The notes beneath the pieces were generated by a model that searched no databases, was not told the origin of the DNA, and was given only the letters and a program-made list of their open reading frames with translations. A stretch of 6,105 bases of DNA from Oligoflexia bacterium (lineage in GTDB: Bacteria > Bdellovibrionota > UBA1018): contig CAIOHW010000338.1 in the NCBI GenBank assembly GCA_903858195.1, positions 1 to 6,105 of the forward strand, written 5' to 3'. Positions 4,544 to 6,105 of this stretch are shown piece after piece; the first letter of the stretch is position 1, and the number at the start of each line of letters is the position of its first letter. Made by a program: the position numbers and the translations under genes.

Positions 4544-6105
4544 TTGGAAAGGGTTTTTGGGGTCATCCCTTTTTTCCTGAGGCATTCACTGGGGCTACTC
4601 AGCCTTGGGCTACTGCTTTGGGGATGCGGTCCCAGGTTCCAAGTCAACGTCCAGCTCCCACCTGTTTCCAGCGCACCCGGCGCCCCGATTGCAGAATCCC
4701 TCTCTTGGCTCGATCCTCCCTCACCGCCCTCCTACCGTCTGAAGCCCACGCTACAGGCACGGGGGCTTATCCCGGGGCAAAAAATCAGTATTTACCGGGA
4801 TCCCGATTGCGCCCCCTCTTCGCTGGTGGGCTCGGAAGTGTCTGGCTCGATGGAGGACACTGCCGGCATGTCCGTGACGCTCGGTTTCAGTTCCAACCCG
4901 ACCAATGGTGAGATCCCCCTGTACGGTCGAATCGAAAGCCAGGACGGCAAGGCGTCCCTCTGCAGTGGCGAACTGTTGCGCTACGACCTCGATACGGTCA
5001 AACCCACCCTCGACCTGCTGGGCGCTGAATCCATCGGGGTTCAGATCGTCAACACCCCTTACACTTGGAGCTGGGGCTGCTCGGACGCGAACGCTCCGTG
5101 TACGTTCCGGGTTCTGGTTGATTCAAACCCTGAAAGCGCGCTCAATGCCTCCCATGAGGGAGCTCTCACCTCCATCACTACCCCTTCGCTCGATGGCGAG
5201 TACTACCTCCACCTTCAGGCGAAAGACCGCGCAGGCAACCTCTCAGATCCGGTCCACCAAGGACCCATCCGGCTCGATCAGCTAAAACCCACAGTCACGC
5301 TCGCCTCGAATGGACCCCCTTCAGGGACAAGCACGCGACTGGGAGCCTTTGACATCACCATCACTTTTTCCGAGCCAGTGACGGGCCTTGCCGTCACTGA
5401 TTTTAGCTGTAGCGCCTGCAACCTTTCCAATCTCTCGGGCAGCGGCGCAACCTACACGGCTACCCTGAATGTCACCGCCACTGCTCAGGGGTTCCCCTTC
5501 CTCGTCTCACTGCCGGCCGGGAGCACCACTGACGAGGCCGGAAACTCTAACCCAGAATCCAACAAGCTCTCGTGGACGACGAACTCGGCTCCAACACTGA
5601 GTTCGATCGAACTGCTCAAGGTTGCTGTCGAAGATCAGGACTTCACAATCTCCTACGCGGCAATGATCGCTGCCGCAAACGAGGCGGATATCGACGGGGA
5701 TGCGATCTCGTTCAGGGTCGAGGCGGTCAATTCGTCACTAGGCACCCTGCTCAAGAAGGGCTCCCAAGTCTTGGCTGGAAGCACACTTCTTTCTGTCGGA
5801 GAGTCTCTGGTTTGGAGCCCAGCTCTGAACGCCAACGGTACGATTGCAGCTTTCACGGTTGTCGCTTCGGATGGATCTCTTCTCTCATCTCCTGCCGCCC
5901 AGGTCAGCATTCAGGTCACTGCCGCAAACGATGCCCCGGTTGCTGTGGCACAGACTGTTTCTACTGCCGAAGAGACCGCCACGGCGATTACCATCGCCGC
6001 AACCGATCTGGACGGCGACTCACTCACCTACACGGTGGTGGCACAGCCCTCAAACGGCACGCTGTCTGGAACTGCTCCGAACCTGACCTATACGCCAGCC
6101 GCCAA
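4544..6105 (+). CDS. Large surface lipoprotein with Ig-like and cadherin-like repeat domains (3' end outside window)
   Basis: The frame is open to the right edge, giving at least 520 residues with no stop. From the proposed TTG start the N-terminus is a hydrophobic segment ending in LLLWGC, with a predicted lipidated Cys at 28; Trp at -2 is atypical for a lipobox. A Pro/Ser-rich linker follows (about 37-64). Beta-rich domains come next: an Ig-like unit (70-152) ending in a DLDT linker, a second (154-247) containing DRAGNLSDP, and a third (249-347) with ITITFSEPVTG and DEAGNSNPES, resembling bacterial Ig-like domains of the Big_12 type. A cadherin/tandem-95-like unit (349-462) with DIDGDAISF follows. 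The fifth unit (464 onward) has DLDGDSLTYTVV and QPSNGTLSGTAPNLTYTP, a near-consensus tandem-95 repeat. The DxDGD segments suggest calcium binding. The family architecture points to an extracellular adhesin or recognition protein; the ligand is unknown. No in-frame ATG precedes residue 103 (base 4850), so the start is uncertain. TTG at 4544 has AGGGGG (4527-4532) 11 bases upstream; TTG at 4523 is an alternative. Confidence 0.85.
   Translation, partial: MERVFGVIPFFLRHSLGLLSLGLLLWGCGPRFQVNVQLPPVSSAPGAPIAESLSWLDPPSPPSYRLKPTLQARGLIPGQKISIYRDPDCAPSSLVGSEVSGSMEDTAGMSVTLGFSSNPTNGEIPLYGRIESQDGKASLCSGELLRYDLDTVKPTLDLLGAESIGVQIVNTPYTWSWGCSDANAPCTFRVLVDSNPESALNASHEGALTSITTPSLDGEYYLHLQAKDRAGNLSDPVHQGPIRLDQLKPTVTLASNGPPSGTSTRLGAFDITITFSEPVTGLAVTDFSCSACNLSNLSGSGATYTATLNVTATAQGFPFLVSLPAGSTTDEAGNSNPESNKLSWTTNSAPTLSSIELLKVAVEDQDFTISYAAMIAAANEADIDGDAISFRVEAVNSSLGTLLKKGSQVLAGSTLLSVGESLVWSPALNANGTIAAFTVVASDGSLLSSPAAQVSIQVTAANDAPVAVAQTVSTAEETATAITIAATDLDGDSLTYTVVAQPSNGTLSGTAPNLTYTPAA

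Noticed and set aside
4519..4911. 130-codon + strand frame beginning with ATG over the start of the repeat lipoprotein
   Set aside because: Its composition is not protein-like, while the overlapping frame encodes a signal peptide and continues through recognisable Ig-like domains to the window edge. The ATG has no good Shine-Dalgarno.
1..6105. tRNA, rRNA, CRISPR arrays, insertion sequence ends or phage attachment sites
   Set aside because: No spaced direct repeats, no cloverleaf-like sequence and no transposase or integrase frame were seen on either strand.

Overview
The window is GC-rich and gene-dense. It looks like the chromosome of a Gram-negative bacterium with many surface lipoproteins. 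The combination of an endonuclease-type MutL, a DUF299 kinase/phosphotransferase regulator, a VWA-domain lipoprotein and an Ig/cadherin-like repeat lipoprotein is reminiscent of Bdellovibrionota, Myxococcota or other former deltaproteobacterial lineages. That placement is an inference from gene style only and is weak.

Left half (1-3287, + strand): a tightly packed set of four genes in one direction. It begins with the 3' part of mutL (mismatch repair endonuclease), then miaA (tRNA A37 dimethylallyltransferase), a DUF299 bifunctional regulator of pyruvate, phosphate dikinase (or PEP synthase), and ilvE (branched-chain aminotransferase). The first two junctions are 4-bp stop/start overlaps (ATGA and GTGA), so those three genes are almost certainly co-transcribed and translationally coupled. 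ilvE follows after 13 bp. A very GC-rich hairpin lies over that junction, containing the upstream stop codon and part of the ilvE Shine-Dalgarno sequence. mutL-miaA adjacency is widespread in bacteria; here the downstream partners are central-carbon and amino-acid genes rather than hfq.

Right half (3311-6105): two lipoprotein genes transcribed divergently from a shared intergenic region of about 174 bp. On the - strand, converging on ilvE, is a 352-residue lipoprotein with a von Willebrand factor A domain and a DTSAS MIDAS motif. On the + strand is a large lipoprotein open at the right edge (at least 520 residues). It has a proline-rich linker and then a series of Ig-like and cadherin-like (tandem-95 type) beta-sandwich domains. 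It has no ATG start in frame before its signal peptide, so a TTG start is proposed. The pair looks like a cell-surface adhesion or recognition locus, but no function is demonstrated by the sequence.

No rRNA, tRNA, CRISPR array, insertion sequence or obvious prophage gene is visible. I see no clear new multi-gene system. The parts most worth a second look are the hairpin over the ilvE ribosome-binding site, the divergent lipoprotein pair, and the start region of the repeat lipoprotein.
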